The position numbers and the translations under genes were made by a program. A DNA stretch of 25,000 nucleotides from JBBRLG01 sp038231495. GTDB taxonomy: Bacteria > Planctomycetota > Planctomycetia > Gemmatales > Gemmataceae. Positions 12,956-21,481 of the stretch are shown piece by piece (the stretch's first letter is position 1; each line of letters opens with the position of its first letter). The notes below the pieces were generated by a model. That model did not search any database. It was not told the DNA's origin and saw only the letters and a list, made by a program, of their open reading frames with translations. The DNA lies in contig JBBRLG010000029.1 of assembly GCA_038231495.1 (NCBI GenBank), positions 1-25,000 on the forward strand, given 5' to 3'.

Positions 12956-15826
12956 ATGGGCCGCGTCTGCCGCACCTGCTCGCGGGTCAACCCCCCCGAA
13001 GCGTTCTACTGCTATCACGACGGCGCCGCCCTCGACGGGCACGCCCTCAACGGCGGCCCCATTGCCGTCGGTGCCCAGCCCTTTTTGACGCCCTTCGTCT
13101 TCCCCTCCGGCCGGGCGTGCCGCAATTTCGACGAACTGGTCCAGGCTTGCGACACCGAATGGAGCATCGCCCAGAACCTCCTGCAACACGACTTTTTCGA
13201 GGGCTTCTTCCGCGGCATGGGCCGGGCCGACCTGGCGATGGCCGCCCGGCAATCGGCGCGGTCGGGCGACCACGACCGCGCCCTGGACGAGTTCATCAAC
13301 AAGTTGCCCTGCACGCGCCGCGAGCGGGCGAAGTTGTTCGCGCAACCGCTGGAAGTCAACCTCGGCCAGGTGTCGCGCGGCCGCGACCATCGCTTTGTCT
13401 TGCACATCGAAAACCAGGGCGGCGGCTTGCTCTACGGCACCGTATTGTCGCCCGACACCAACTGGCTGACCATCGGCGATGGTTCGGTCGCCTCGCCCCA
13501 GAAGCTTTTTCAGTGCCGGCTCGACGCGACACTGCCCATCAACCTCGTCGCCAAGAACCTGCGCGCGGGCACCAAGCCCCTGGAAGGCCGGCTCACGATC
13601 GAGTCCAACGGCGGCTCGGCCAGCGTGATCGTGCGCGTCGAGGTGCCCCCGTTGCCCTACCCCGACGGCGTCCTCGCCGGTGCGCTGACGCCACGGCAAA
13701 TTGCCGAGAAAGCCAAGGTGACGCCCAAGGAAGCTGCGCCGCTGTTCGAGCACGGGGCCGTCGCCCGCTGGTACGAAAGCAACGGCTGGATTTACCCGGT
13801 GCAAGGGCCGTCGGCAAGCGGTTTGGGCGCGGTGCAGCAGTTCTTTGAAGCGCTGGGCCTGACCTCGGCCCCGCGCGTCGAAATTAGCGAGACGCGCGTC
13901 CAACTCCGCGGCGCTCCCGGCGCGTACCTGGAACACACGCTCCATTTGCAAGCGGTGGAGAAGCGGCCCGTCTTCGCCCACGCCACGACGACCACGCCCT
14001 GGTTGCAGATCGGCAAAATTCACCTGGGCGGCCAGAAGGCCAAAATCCCGCTGCGCATCCCGTCGGTGCCCGCCCTGCCCGGCGAACAGTTGCAGGCGAA
14101 GATTCACGTCTCGGCCAACGGCAACCAGCGCTTCGTGGTCGAGGTCGCGTTGACGGTGGACGGCGCCCGGTCGCCGCACGCCGCCGCCGTTCCCGTCCTC
14201 CAATTGGCGGATGTGATGGCCGCGGCACCCATCCTGGCGCTGGCGGCCGCCGCGCCGCTGGAATTGCACTCCGGGGCGCGCGAGGTCCCGCCGGTGCGCA
14301 ACCCGGCACTGTCCGACCCCGCCTACGTCGGCAACCACATCCCGCTGTTGACGGCCGTCGAGATCGTGGATGAAATGCCGCCGGTCCAACCCGTGCGGCC
14401 TTTCCAGCAGGCCCCCGCGGCCGTGGACTACCCGGTTGCCGTCGAACCGACCGGCGCGTCGTTCCTCGGCACCCTCCTGCTCGCGCTCGTCCCGCTTGGC
14501 CTGCTCACGTTTGCGCTGCTGTGTACCCTCGTCCACGACCTGCTCGTCGCGCCGCAGGTCCTTGAGAACGGCCAAACGGTTGCGGCCATCGACCCCAACC
14601 CGTACATCGCCGTCCAGTTCCACGACGGCCTCAAGGCCGGCGACAAGACGATGCCCGAACAGAGCATGCGTTTCGGCCTGGTCATGACGCGCGAGCGCGA
14701 CCCCAAGGACGCGAGCAAGTTCAAACGCCTGACCTTCGACGACTGGGGCCGGACGAATAACACCGTCCTGCGGATCGACGGCAACGACTTGATTTTCGGC
14801 GCGCCCCTGGCCGGTTCGCCGAAGTGCGAATGGGTAGAGCGGGAAGGCAAGCTTGGCAAGGACGCGACCGGCCGCGCGCGCGAAGGGTTGCGCTCGAAGT
14901 TTCAGGTGGTTCCCAAGAAGTTGCAGGTGACGCAGACGGTCGAGATCGTCCCCGGGGAGCAGTCGCGCGCCCTGGACACCTGCCTGATCGCCTACAAGAT
15001 CGAAAACCAGGACAGCCAGGTTCACAGCGTCGGCGTCCGTTTCATGCTCGACACGTTCATCGGCGCGGAAGACGGCGTACCGTTCACCATTCCCGGACAG
15101 CCGAACTTGTGCGACACCCAACTCCGCTTCAACTCGCCGTCCGAGGTTCCCGATTACATTGAGGCACTGGAATATCCGGATTTCAAGAAGCCGGGCACGG
15201 TGGCCAGGCTCCAGTTCCGCCTGGGAACGAGCTACGAAAGCCCGACGCGGGTGCTGCTGTGCGGCTGGCCCGACCGGACGCTCAAGAGGGCACCCTTCAA
15301 TTTTCAGGGAGCGGACGAAGAACAAACCCTCTGGCAGGTGCCCTTCGTGTCGATGAGCCGTCTGCACGACTCCGGCAAGAAGCGGACCGACGGCAGCCTG
15401 GCGCCGCGCGACTCGTGTGTCGTGGTGTATTGGGATCCGCAGGCGCTGAAGCCAGGCGAGACGCGCGCGGTCGGCTTCACCTACGGCCTGGGCAACGTGG
15501 CCAGCGCCGACGCGGGCGGCAAGCTGCTGTTGTCGCTCGGCGGCCGGCTGGTCCGCAACGGCGAACTGACCCTGACGGCCCTGGTGTCCAACCCCGAGCG
15601 CGGCGAGACGGTGACGCTGGACCTGCCGGCCGGTTTCGCCCTCATCGAGGGCGCAGCCGAACAAGCCGTGCCGCCGCCGCCGGCCGGCGCGGCCCGGCAG
15701 ACCAGTCCGGTGACCTGGAAAATCCGCGCCGGCCCCGAAGGAACCTACCCGCTGACGGTGCGCACCAACAAGGGGGCGAGCCAGGCACTCAAGGTCACGA
15801 TCCGGAGCAAGGGGGTGTTTGATTAA
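12956..15826 (+). CDS. Hypothetical zinc-ribbon, beta-domain membrane protein
   Basis: A 956-aa protein whose function I do not recognise. The N-terminus has a zinc-ribbon-like CRTC (C5, C8) and a third Cys at C19 (FYCYHDG), possibly with His as fourth ligand. Residues about 45-120 are helical (FDELVQACDTEW...LDEFINKLP), a module I associate with planctomycete proteins. Two beta-rich, Ig-like segments follow, about 125-235 (LEVNLGQVSRGRDHRFVLHI) and about 300-395. A single strong membrane helix lies at about 503-530 (TLLLALVPLGLLTFALL). The remaining 426 residues would lie on the other side of the membrane and look beta-rich, with no known family. The ATG at 12956 starts directly at the zinc ribbon. 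The gene lies between an FHA membrane gene and a zinc-ribbon/WD40 gene. A scaffold or sensor across the membrane is an inference only. Confidence 0.8.
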   Translation: MGRVCRTCSRVNPPEAFYCYHDGAALDGHALNGGPIAVGAQPFLTPFVFPSGRACRNFDELVQACDTEWSIAQNLLQHDFFEGFFRGMGRADLAMAARQSARSGDHDRALDEFINKLPCTRRERAKLFAQPLEVNLGQVSRGRDHRFVLHIENQGGGLLYGTVLSPDTNWLTIGDGSVASPQKLFQCRLDATLPINLVAKNLRAGTKPLEGRLTIESNGGSASVIVRVEVPPLPYPDGVLAGALTPRQIAEKAKVTPKEAAPLFEHGAVARWYESNGWIYPVQGPSASGLGAVQQFFEALGLTSAPRVEISETRVQLRGAPGAYLEHTLHLQAVEKRPVFAHATTTTPWLQIGKIHLGGQKAKIPLRIPSVPALPGEQLQAKIHVSANGNQRFVVEVALTVDGARSPHAAAVPVLQLADVMAAAPILALAAAAPLELHSGAREVPPVRNPALSDPAYVGNHIPLLTAVEIVDEMPPVQPVRPFQQAPAAVDYPVAVEPTGASFLGTLLLALVPLGLLTFALLCTLVHDLLVAPQVLENGQTVAAIDPNPYIAVQFHDGLKAGDKTMPEQSMRFGLVMTRERDPKDASKFKRLTFDDWGRTNNTVLRIDGNDLIFGAPLAGSPKCEWVEREGKLGKDATGRAREGLRSKFQVVPKKLQVTQTVEIVPGEQSRALDTCLIAYKIENQDSQVHSVGVRFMLDTFIGAEDGVPFTIPGQPNLCDTQLRFNSPSEVPDYIEALEYPDFKKPGTVARLQFRLGTSYESPTRVLLCGWPDRTLKRAPFNFQGADEEQTLWQVPFVSMSRLHDSGKKRTDGSLAPRDSCVVVYWDPQALKPGETRAVGFTYGLGNVASADAGGKLLLSLGGRLVRNGELTLTALVSNPERGETVTLDLPAGFALIEGAAEQAVPPPPAGAARQTSPVTWKIRAGPEGTYPLTVRTNKGASQALKVTIRSKGVFD

Positions 15827-15886
15827 CGAAGCGGGGACGGTTATAACAAGTGAGCCGACCCACCGCCTTCCTGGGGAGTTGTTGCC

Positions 15887-18800
15887 ATGCCCATCGACGT
15901 TACCTGCGCTTGCGGCCAGACGTACGCGATCCGCGAAGAGTTCGCCGGCCAGCGCGTCCAGTGCCCTTTCTGCCAGCAGATGTTGACCATCCCGACGCCG
16001 GACCGACCGGCCGCCACGCCGCCGGTTGGCGCACGGCCCACCCCGACGCCGGCGTTATTCGGCAGCCCCACGAATCTCACCAACCCCACGCCCAGCCCAA
16101 GCTATCCTTTGCCGCCGGACGCGCCGGCACCGCGCGGCGGCGGCGGGTGGCTTATGCTCGGCCTTATCGTCGTGATCTTCCTGGTGTGCGGCGGCGGGGT
16201 CATCGGCGTCGCCGTCGTGGCGGTCGTCGGGTCCGACGGCGGGTTGGCCGCGCTTTTCCCGACCCAACCCGTGCCGACCACCGTGGCAGCCCCGACGCCG
16301 ACCGTGCCGCGGGGGACCGGACCGGCGGTCCCGCCGCGTTCCGACGTGCCGCCGCCGCCCGAACTGCCGCCGGCCAAGACGGGGTTCGCCGGGCACCTGG
16401 CGCCGGTCGTGGCGATTGCCTTTGCAGACTCCGCAACCAAACCCTTCGCCCTTTCCGCCGCCGGCGGCTTCGACGCGACCGGTGACAAGCCGGTGCCCTG
16501 GCCGGACAACACGGTACGCGAATGGGACGCGCTAACCGGGCAGGAAACACTGCGGGCGCGTAACTTCCGCGATGGCATTCGCGCCGCCGCCTTTTCGCCG
16601 GACGGCAACTACGCCGTCCTCGCCGGCGAGTGCAAGTGGGAAGACGGCGCGTGGTCGATTGCCGCCAACAGCGTCCTTCACCTTTGGGATTTGCAGAAGG
16701 ACGCGGAAGTGCGATCCTTCGAGGGGCCCAAGGGAAAGGTCATGTCCCTGGCCTTCTCGCCGGACGGCACCAAGGTGCTGTCGGGCTGGAATGACAACAG
16801 CATTCACCTGTGGGACCGCGCCACCGGAAACCACAGCCAATTCGACAATAACCACCAGAAGGGCGTGACGTGCGTGGCGTTCTCGCCGGACGGGTTGTAC
16901 GCGCTGTCGGGCAGCGCCGACAAGACGGTGCGCCTGTGGGACGTGAAGAAAGGGACCGAAAAGAAGCTGTTTTCCGGCCACAAAGACGAGGTATGGGCGG
17001 TCGCGTTTTCGCCCGACAACAAGCAGATCGTCTCGGCCGGCGGGCCGCGGCAAGCCGGGGAGGGGGACTGCGACATCCGGCTGTGGAACGTGGCCAGCGG
17101 GCAGGAAGAACGCCGGTTCCAGGGCCACAAGTCGATGGTCTTTTGCCTGGCGTTCTCGCGCGACGGCCGCCGCCTGCTTTCGGGCGGCCACGATAAAACG
17201 GTGCGCCTGTGGCAAGTCGCAGGTGACACGCCGGTCGCAAACGAGGTCGCACAATTCACCGGCAACAAAGGCGACGTGCGCGCCGTCGCGTTCTTCCCGG
17301 ACGGCCGTCGCGCGCTGAGCGGCGGCGAAGGCAAGGAGCTGCTCGCCTGGGACCTGCCGCCCGAAGTGGACGAAGTTTTTACCCAGCTCGACAGCGCCGA
17401 CCGGGCCACACGCCTGGCGGCGCTCCGGCAGCTGGCCGGCTTCGCCCCGGCGGTGGTCCGGCCCAAGTTGCCCGAGTTGTTGAAGGCTCTGGCGCGCGAC
17501 GACGAGGAGTTTTGCACGGTACTATTAAAGGTGCTGACCCGGCTCGGCCCGCCGGCGGAGGCGAACGCCGCGCCCCTCGCGCCGCTGTTTGACAAGAGTT
17601 CGTTTGCCGCGGTCCGCCTCTACGCCCTGGACGGCCTGGCCAACCTCGGCACGAATTACGCGCCCACCAAAGCGACTTTCAAGATAGCCCTCGCCGACAA
17701 AGACCTGGCAATCAAGCGCAAAGCCGTGCAGCTCGCGGGCAAACTCGGCGAACCGGCCCATGAAGATTTGTACCCGGTGCTCGTGGGGCTGTTGGGTGAC
17801 GCCGATGCGGACGTGGCCAAAAGCGCCGCCGAGTCCCTCGGCAAGTTGGGCAAGCCGACCGCCAAAGACCGGCCGGCCCTGAACGACTTGCTCCGCCAAA
17901 ATGCGAAACCCACGGTGCGCTTCGCGTTGACCGCCCTGGGTGAAATGGGAGCGGAGGCCGCACCCTCCCTGCCGCGCATCGGGGAACTGTTCACCGTCAA
18001 ATCTACGGACCCGGAGTTGCGCCGCCTGGCCTTTGCGACGCTTCTCAAGGTCCAAACGGACAAGAAAGAACGGACCCGGCTCCTGACCGGCGCGATGAAG
18101 GACGACGACCCCGAAGTGGCCAAGCAGGCTGTTAAAAGCCTGGCGACGCTGGTACCGGAACCGGACGCCACCGCCGCGTTCCTCGATGCGCTGAACCACG
18201 CCAACGCCGCCGTCGCCAAGATTGCGGAGGACCAACTGCCCCAAGCCGCGTTCGAGCGGGCCAACGCCAAGGCGGTAGCTGCGGCCTTGCGTGCGAACAA
18301 GTCCGAGGCAGTACGCCTCCAGTTGATGGACAAGCTCGTTGCCCTCAAGCCCGAAGCCGACGACATTGGCCTGGCCCTCCGGGACATGCTCCGGGATTCC
18401 AGCGGCAACACCCAGCTGCGGGTTATTGCCGCGATTGGCGAACTCGGCGACGCGGCCAAGGATGCCGGGCCGGCACTGGCCGAGTTGATGAATTTGAAAG
18501 ACCCGGTACTGCGATTCGAGGCGGCAATCGCGCTGTGCAAACTCCGCAGCGACAAAACGCCCCCCAAGGCCATTTCACTTCTCATCAGCTCGTTACTGCT
18601 GGACGACGACACCGACAAGAAGCAGTTGGAAAAGGAAACGAAAGCCCACGAGGCACTGGTGAAGGTCGGCAAGCCGGCCGTGGACGAACTGGGGAAAGCC
18701 CTGACCCTGGGGTTTTTCGGTCCCGGCCTTCCGAAGGCCCGGGCGCGCATGGCGGTGATCCGGACCCTGGCCGCCATGGGTGCCGACGCCAAGGACGCCA

Positions 18801-18904
18801 TCCCGGCGTTGGCCGAATGTACGCGGACGGACAACTTCCCGGGCAACCGCGTCGAGGCCAAGAAGGCCTGGACTAAAATCCAACAAGCCGTAGATGGGAA
18901 ATAG
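15887..18904 (+). CDS. Zinc-ribbon, single-helix, WD40 and HEAT repeat protein
   Basis: A 1005-aa protein. The N-terminal zinc ribbon has CACG (C6, C8) and CPFC about 25 residues later, a module common at planctomycete N-termini. A Pro/Thr-rich linker and one membrane helix follow at about 88-115 (LMLGLIVVIFLVCGGG). Seven WD40 blades lie at about 165-490, with repeated AFSPDG, LSG and VRLWD phrases. The blade 'GSADKTVRLWDVKKG' is a textbook example. Residues about 500-1000 are HEAT-like helical repeats, with recurring segments such as LADKDLAIKRKAVQLAGKLG and MKDDDPEVAKQAVKSLATL. The ATG at 15887 follows GGAG with 8-base spacing. Both repeat classes bind proteins, so it is a membrane-anchored assembly platform. 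Which side the repeats face is not determined. It is 60 bp downstream of the preceding gene and probably in the same transcript. Confidence 0.9.
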   Translation: MPIDVTCACGQTYAIREEFAGQRVQCPFCQQMLTIPTPDRPAATPPVGARPTPTPALFGSPTNLTNPTPSPSYPLPPDAPAPRGGGGWLMLGLIVVIFLVCGGGVIGVAVVAVVGSDGGLAALFPTQPVPTTVAAPTPTVPRGTGPAVPPRSDVPPPPELPPAKTGFAGHLAPVVAIAFADSATKPFALSAAGGFDATGDKPVPWPDNTVREWDALTGQETLRARNFRDGIRAAAFSPDGNYAVLAGECKWEDGAWSIAANSVLHLWDLQKDAEVRSFEGPKGKVMSLAFSPDGTKVLSGWNDNSIHLWDRATGNHSQFDNNHQKGVTCVAFSPDGLYALSGSADKTVRLWDVKKGTEKKLFSGHKDEVWAVAFSPDNKQIVSAGGPRQAGEGDCDIRLWNVASGQEERRFQGHKSMVFCLAFSRDGRRLLSGGHDKTVRLWQVAGDTPVANEVAQFTGNKGDVRAVAFFPDGRRALSGGEGKELLAWDLPPEVDEVFTQLDSADRATRLAALRQLAGFAPAVVRPKLPELLKALARDDEEFCTVLLKVLTRLGPPAEANAAPLAPLFDKSSFAAVRLYALDGLANLGTNYAPTKATFKIALADKDLAIKRKAVQLAGKLGEPAHEDLYPVLVGLLGDADADVAKSAAESLGKLGKPTAKDRPALNDLLRQNAKPTVRFALTALGEMGAEAAPSLPRIGELFTVKSTDPELRRLAFATLLKVQTDKKERTRLLTGAMKDDDPEVAKQAVKSLATLVPEPDATAAFLDALNHANAAVAKIAEDQLPQAAFERANAKAVAAALRANKSEAVRLQLMDKLVALKPEADDIGLALRDMLRDSSGNTQLRVIAAIGELGDAAKDAGPALAELMNLKDPVLRFEAAIALCKLRSDKTPPKAISLLISSLLLDDDTDKKQLEKETKAHEALVKVGKPAVDELGKALTLGFFGPGLPKARARMAVIRTLAAMGADAKDAIPALAECTRTDNFPGNRVEAKKAWTKIQQAVDGK

Positions 18905-18910
18905 GGTATT

Positions 18911-18944
18911 GCCGCTCGCGGCTGAGCGCTTAGCCGCCAGCGGC
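18911..18944. repeat. Short extragenic palindrome, family copy 2
   Basis: 13-base arms (18911-18923 and 18932-18944) around loop GAGCGCTT, complementary at 12 of 13 positions. It is the same family as 8556-8589. It begins 6 bp after the WD40/HEAT stop codon and so could end or protect that transcript. Confidence 0.85.
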
Positions 18945-18979
18945 AAAAAAAGAGAGGCGTGGCAAATCGCCACGCCTCT
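18945..18979 (-). terminator. Intrinsic terminator of the chaperone/yacG transcript
   Basis: 11-base perfect arms (18953-18963 and 18969-18979) flank a 5-base loop. On the minus strand the stem is followed after one base by seven T (18951-18945), an ideal rho-independent terminator 32 bp after the yacG stop. Read on the plus strand, the same stem is followed by a pyrimidine-rich CTTCTCTAT-type stretch. It may also work weakly for the convergent WD40/HEAT gene. Confidence 0.85.
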
Positions 18980-19011
18980 TCTCTATGGGGAACGGCCAGG
19001 GGTCGGCCGGC

Positions 19012-19206
19012 TTAGGGGAGGTCGTCTTCGTCCGAATCCGTTCGCTCCTCCTCTGCATCCTCTGCCTTGATTCGATAGGCCTGGTCGAGCCAGCGGCCCA
19101 GGTCAATCGTCTTGCAACGTTGGCTGCAAAACGGAAACTGAGGCCACTCGCTTTGGCTTTGCCCTTGCATCACCTGGTCGCAGATCGGGCATTGCACCCT
19201 TATCAT
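19012..19206 (-). CDS. yacG: DNA gyrase inhibitor YacG family zinc-binding protein
   Basis: A 64-aa protein, the usual length of this family. Four Cys form a zinc site, CPICD near the N-terminus and FCSQRC after it, and the signature PFCSQRCKTIDLGRWLDQAY is present. An acidic tail follows (EDAEEERTDSDEDD). In Escherichia coli YacG binds GyrB and inhibits DNA gyrase; that is known for the family and not tested here. The ATG at 19206 is chosen because it begins directly before the zinc site. In-frame codons further upstream would overlap the FmdB-type gene and encode a Pro/Lys-rich shadow. The gene follows the FmdB-type gene by 10 bp and is last in the cluster, just before a strong terminator. 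Confidence 0.88.
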   Translation of the reverse strand: MIRVQCPICDQVMQGQSQSEWPQFPFCSQRCKTIDLGRWLDQAYRIKAEDAEEERTDSDEDDLP

Positions 19207-19216
19207 CGGTCGGCCG

Positions 19217-19570
19217 TCACTTCTTTTTGGAGCCTTTTGTCTCTTTGGTGGCGCCATTCGCGGGCGTTTCGGTGCTGGGCTTAGCGGTTTTATCGGTTGC
19301 GGCGGCGGGCTTGGCACTGTCCGCGTCCGCCTTGACGGCCGGCTTACTGCTCTCCGCCTCCGCCTTGGCCGCGGTCTTGTACGAATCGCTGCGGTAATCC
19401 GTCTCGTAGAAGCCCGAACCCTTGAAGATGATCGCGGCCCCGCTGCCGAGCAGTCGCCGGAGCTTTTTCTTGCCGCACTCGGGGCACTTCTTCAGCGGTT
19501 CCTCGCTGAACGATTGAAACTCCTCGAGACGGTGTTTGCAGGCGTTGCATTCGTATTCATAGGTTGGCAT
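19217..19570 (-). CDS. FmdB family zinc-ribbon protein
   Basis: A 117-aa protein with the FmdB zinc ribbon at residues 1-50: MPTYEYECNACKHRLEEF with CNAC, then KKCPECGKKKLRRLLG with CPEC. GAAIIFKGSGFYETDYRS, typical of the family, follows. The last 50 residues are an Ala/Lys/Thr-rich low-complexity tail, likely disordered. Members are named after a putative formamidase regulator, but most have no proven role; nucleic-acid or protein contact is plausible. The ATG at 19570 follows an AGAGG ribosome-binding site. It is 21 bp after grpE and 10 bp before yacG, so it is in the same transcript. Confidence 0.92.
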   Translation of the reverse strand: MPTYEYECNACKHRLEEFQSFSEEPLKKCPECGKKKLRRLLGSGAAIIFKGSGFYETDYRSDSYKTAAKAEAESSKPAVKADADSAKPAAATDKTAKPSTETPANGATKETKGSKKK

Positions 19571-19591
19571 GGATGGCCTCTTGCTGTGAGC

Positions 19592-20125
19592 TTAGTCGTT
19601 GACGGGGGCGCTGGAGACGATGACGCGCGCCGGGCGCAACACCCGTTCGTGGATCATGTAACCCTGTTCGAGTACCTGCATGACGGTAAACGGCGGGTGG
19701 TCCTTCGACGGCTGCTGCATGACGGCCTCGTGCAGGTTGGCGTCGAACGGCTTACCCTGCGTGTCGATGCGTGTGATGCCGTGCCGGCGGAGGATGTCGA
19801 GCAATTGGTTTTGGACCAAGGCCACGCCCTGCACGAGTGGGCCTTTCTCGCCCGCCTGTTGCGCCGCCGCGGTCGCCCGGTCGAGGTTGTCCATCGGTGC
19901 GAGCAAGTCCGCCGCCAGGGGCGCCTGGGCATACCGCCGTTCCGTGGCCTGGTCGCGCAGCATCCGCTTCTGGTAATTCTCGAAGTCGGCGCGCGCCCGC
20001 TGGGCGAGGTCGAGGTACTGGTCGCGGGCCTGTTCCGCCTCGGTAAGTCGCGTCTGCATGGATGCCACGGCGTCTCCGTTGTCCGGGGCGGGAGTGTTCG
20101 CGGTGTCTTTCGTCGGTTCCGCCAT
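19592..20125 (-). CDS. grpE: GrpE, nucleotide-exchange factor of DnaK
   Basis: A 177-aa protein. GrpE releases ADP from DnaK (Hsp70) and so resets the chaperone cycle in the cytoplasm. Residues about 20-80 form the long N-terminal helix (RDQYLDLAQRARADFENYQKRM, the conserved ADFENYQKR region). The C-terminal beta-domain signature is seen as GKPFDANLHEAVMQ and VLEQGYMIHERVLRPARV. The ATG at 20125 follows GGAG with 9-base spacing. An earlier in-frame ATG at 20173 lies in the inverted repeat and is rejected. dnaJ is 170 bp upstream on the same strand, and the FmdB-type gene follows by 21 bp. No dnaK is in the window. Confidence 0.96.
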   Translation of the reverse strand: MAEPTKDTANTPAPDNGDAVASMQTRLTEAEQARDQYLDLAQRARADFENYQKRMLRDQATERRYAQAPLAADLLAPMDNLDRATAAAQQAGEKGPLVQGVALVQNQLLDILRRHGITRIDTQGKPFDANLHEAVMQQPSKDHPPFTVMQVLEQGYMIHERVLRPARVIVSSAPVND

Positions 20126-20161
20126 CGCGTTGTCTCCGCTTACCACTGCGCACAAATAACG

Positions 20162-20284
20162 GTAACCGTTCACTCCCCCCCTTGCGAAGGGGGGTAGGGG
20201 GGTGGAGTGAGCGCTATGACCCAGTACATCAACCGTTCTAACCCCCCCTACCCCCCCTTCGCAAGGGGGGGAGTGAACGGTTAC
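20162..20284. repeat. 33-bp perfect inverted repeat in the dnaJ-grpE spacer
   Basis: The arms 20162-20194 and 20252-20284 are perfect complements. Pairing continues with one-base bulges to about 20203/20241, leaving a loop of about 37 bases. The arms contain CTTGCGAAGGGGGG next to a second G-run, TAGGGGGG, and C-runs on the opposite arm. It ends 11 bp from the dnaJ stop, and on the minus strand it precedes the grpE ribosome-binding site. G-runs of six to seven may also allow a quadruplex. Spurious ORF starts occur in it. Confidence 0.92.
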
Positions 20285-20295
20285 TCAACGCCTAT

Positions 20296-21447
20296 TCACT
20301 TTGCAGTATTGGCCGACGAGGTTTCCGGCGTGAAAAAGTCGCGGACGCGGTCCAGGAAACTCTTACGCTCCGGCGAAACGTGCTTGCCTTCGATCTCGCC
20401 CAACTCGCGCAACAACTCCTCTTGCCGCTTGGTCAGGTTCCGCGGCGTCACCAACCGGACGTGCAGAATCAAATCGCCCTGACGACCGCTGCCGCCGTGC
20501 GTGCGCGGCAACGTCGGCATGCCCTTGCCCGCCAGCCGTACCTCGTCGCCGGCCTGGGTGCCGCGCTTGAGATTGTGAGAAACGTACTTGCCTTCGAGCG
20601 TCGGCACCTCGATCGGCCCGCCGAGGGCCGCCTGGCTGAACGTCACCGGTACCACGCAATGCAAATTGTGGCCGTCGCGGTCGAACAACGGGTGCTTCTT
20701 GACCCGCACGCGGATGTACAGGTCGCCGGGCGGTGCGCCCGGCCCGCCGGCCTCGCCCTCGCCGGAGATGCGAATGTCGTGCCCGTGTTCGATCCCCTGC
20801 GGGATCGGCACCGACACCTCGCGGTCGCGCACGACCCGACCCGCCCCCCGGCACGCCTGGCACGGGTCGGTGATGATCGCCCCGCGGCCGCCGCAGCCCG
20901 GACAGGTTTGCTGAATGCGGAAAAAGCCTTGCCCTTGAATGACCACGCCCTGGCCGTTGCAGCGCCGGCAACTTACGGGCCGCGTACCCTTTTTGCAACC
21001 GTCGCCGCCGCAATCGGAACAGGGTTCGGCGCGCGGGATCGTGACCTTGCGGGTCACGCCCTTGTACGCCTCGACCAAATCCAGTTCGACGGGCGTTTGC
21101 AAATCGCGACCGGCTTGCGGCCCGCGCCGGCCCCGGCCGCCGCCGAACACGCCTCCCAGCAGTTCGCCGAACAGGTCCATGACCGAGTCGGCGTTGCCGA
21201 AGTTCGGCAGGTTCATGCCTTCGAGACCGGCGTGGCCGTAGCGGTTGTAGCGTTCCCGCTTCTCGGGGTCGCGCAACACCTCGTAGGCTTCCGCCGCTTC
21301 TTTGAACTTGATTTCCGCGTCCCCGTCGCCGGGGTTGCGATCGGGATGCCACTGCATGGCCAGGCGGCGGTAGGAACTCTTGATCGTGTCGTCGTCGGCC
21401 TCGCGCACGACCTCCAGGACTTCGTAATAACAGCGCTTACTGGCCAT
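20296..21447 (-). CDS. dnaJ: DnaJ, Hsp40 co-chaperone of DnaK
   Basis: A 383-aa type I DnaJ of normal length. The J domain is at residues 1-70 (YYEVLEVVREADDDTIKSSY, HPD at 34-36, which stimulates DnaK ATP hydrolysis). A Gly-rich segment follows (GGVFGGGRGRRG, about 97-108). The zinc domain at about 143-205 has four CxxCxGxG-type motifs: CSDCGGDG, CRRCNGQG, CPGCGGRG and CQACRGAG. The C-terminal substrate-binding domain has PPGDLYIRVRVKKHPLFDRDG and GDLILHVRLVTP. The ATG at 21447 begins directly before the J domain, although its ribosome-binding site is weak. It lies between the second groEL and grpE on the same strand, in spacers filled with inverted repeats. Confidence 0.97.
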   Translation of the reverse strand: MASKRCYYEVLEVVREADDDTIKSSYRRLAMQWHPDRNPGDGDAEIKFKEAAEAYEVLRDPEKRERYNRYGHAGLEGMNLPNFGNADSVMDLFGELLGGVFGGGRGRRGPQAGRDLQTPVELDLVEAYKGVTRKVTIPRAEPCSDCGGDGCKKGTRPVSCRRCNGQGVVIQGQGFFRIQQTCPGCGGRGAIITDPCQACRGAGRVVRDREVSVPIPQGIEHGHDIRISGEGEAGGPGAPPGDLYIRVRVKKHPLFDRDGHNLHCVVPVTFSQAALGGPIEVPTLEGKYVSHNLKRGTQAGDEVRLAGKGMPTLPRTHGGSGRQGDLILHVRLVTPRNLTKRQEELLRELGEIEGKHVSPERKSFLDRVRDFFTPETSSANTAK

Positions 21448-21481
21448 AGATGCTTACTCATCCCAAAAAGTCACAACCCTT

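Noticed and set aside
12800..15664. A 954-codon open frame on the minus strand opposite the 956-aa plus-strand gene
   Set aside because: It mirrors the real gene almost exactly, is rich in Arg, Gly, Val and Gln without any recognisable domain, and has no ribosome-binding site. Long antisense frames are expected in GC-rich coding DNA. The plus-strand product has a zinc ribbon and a membrane helix.
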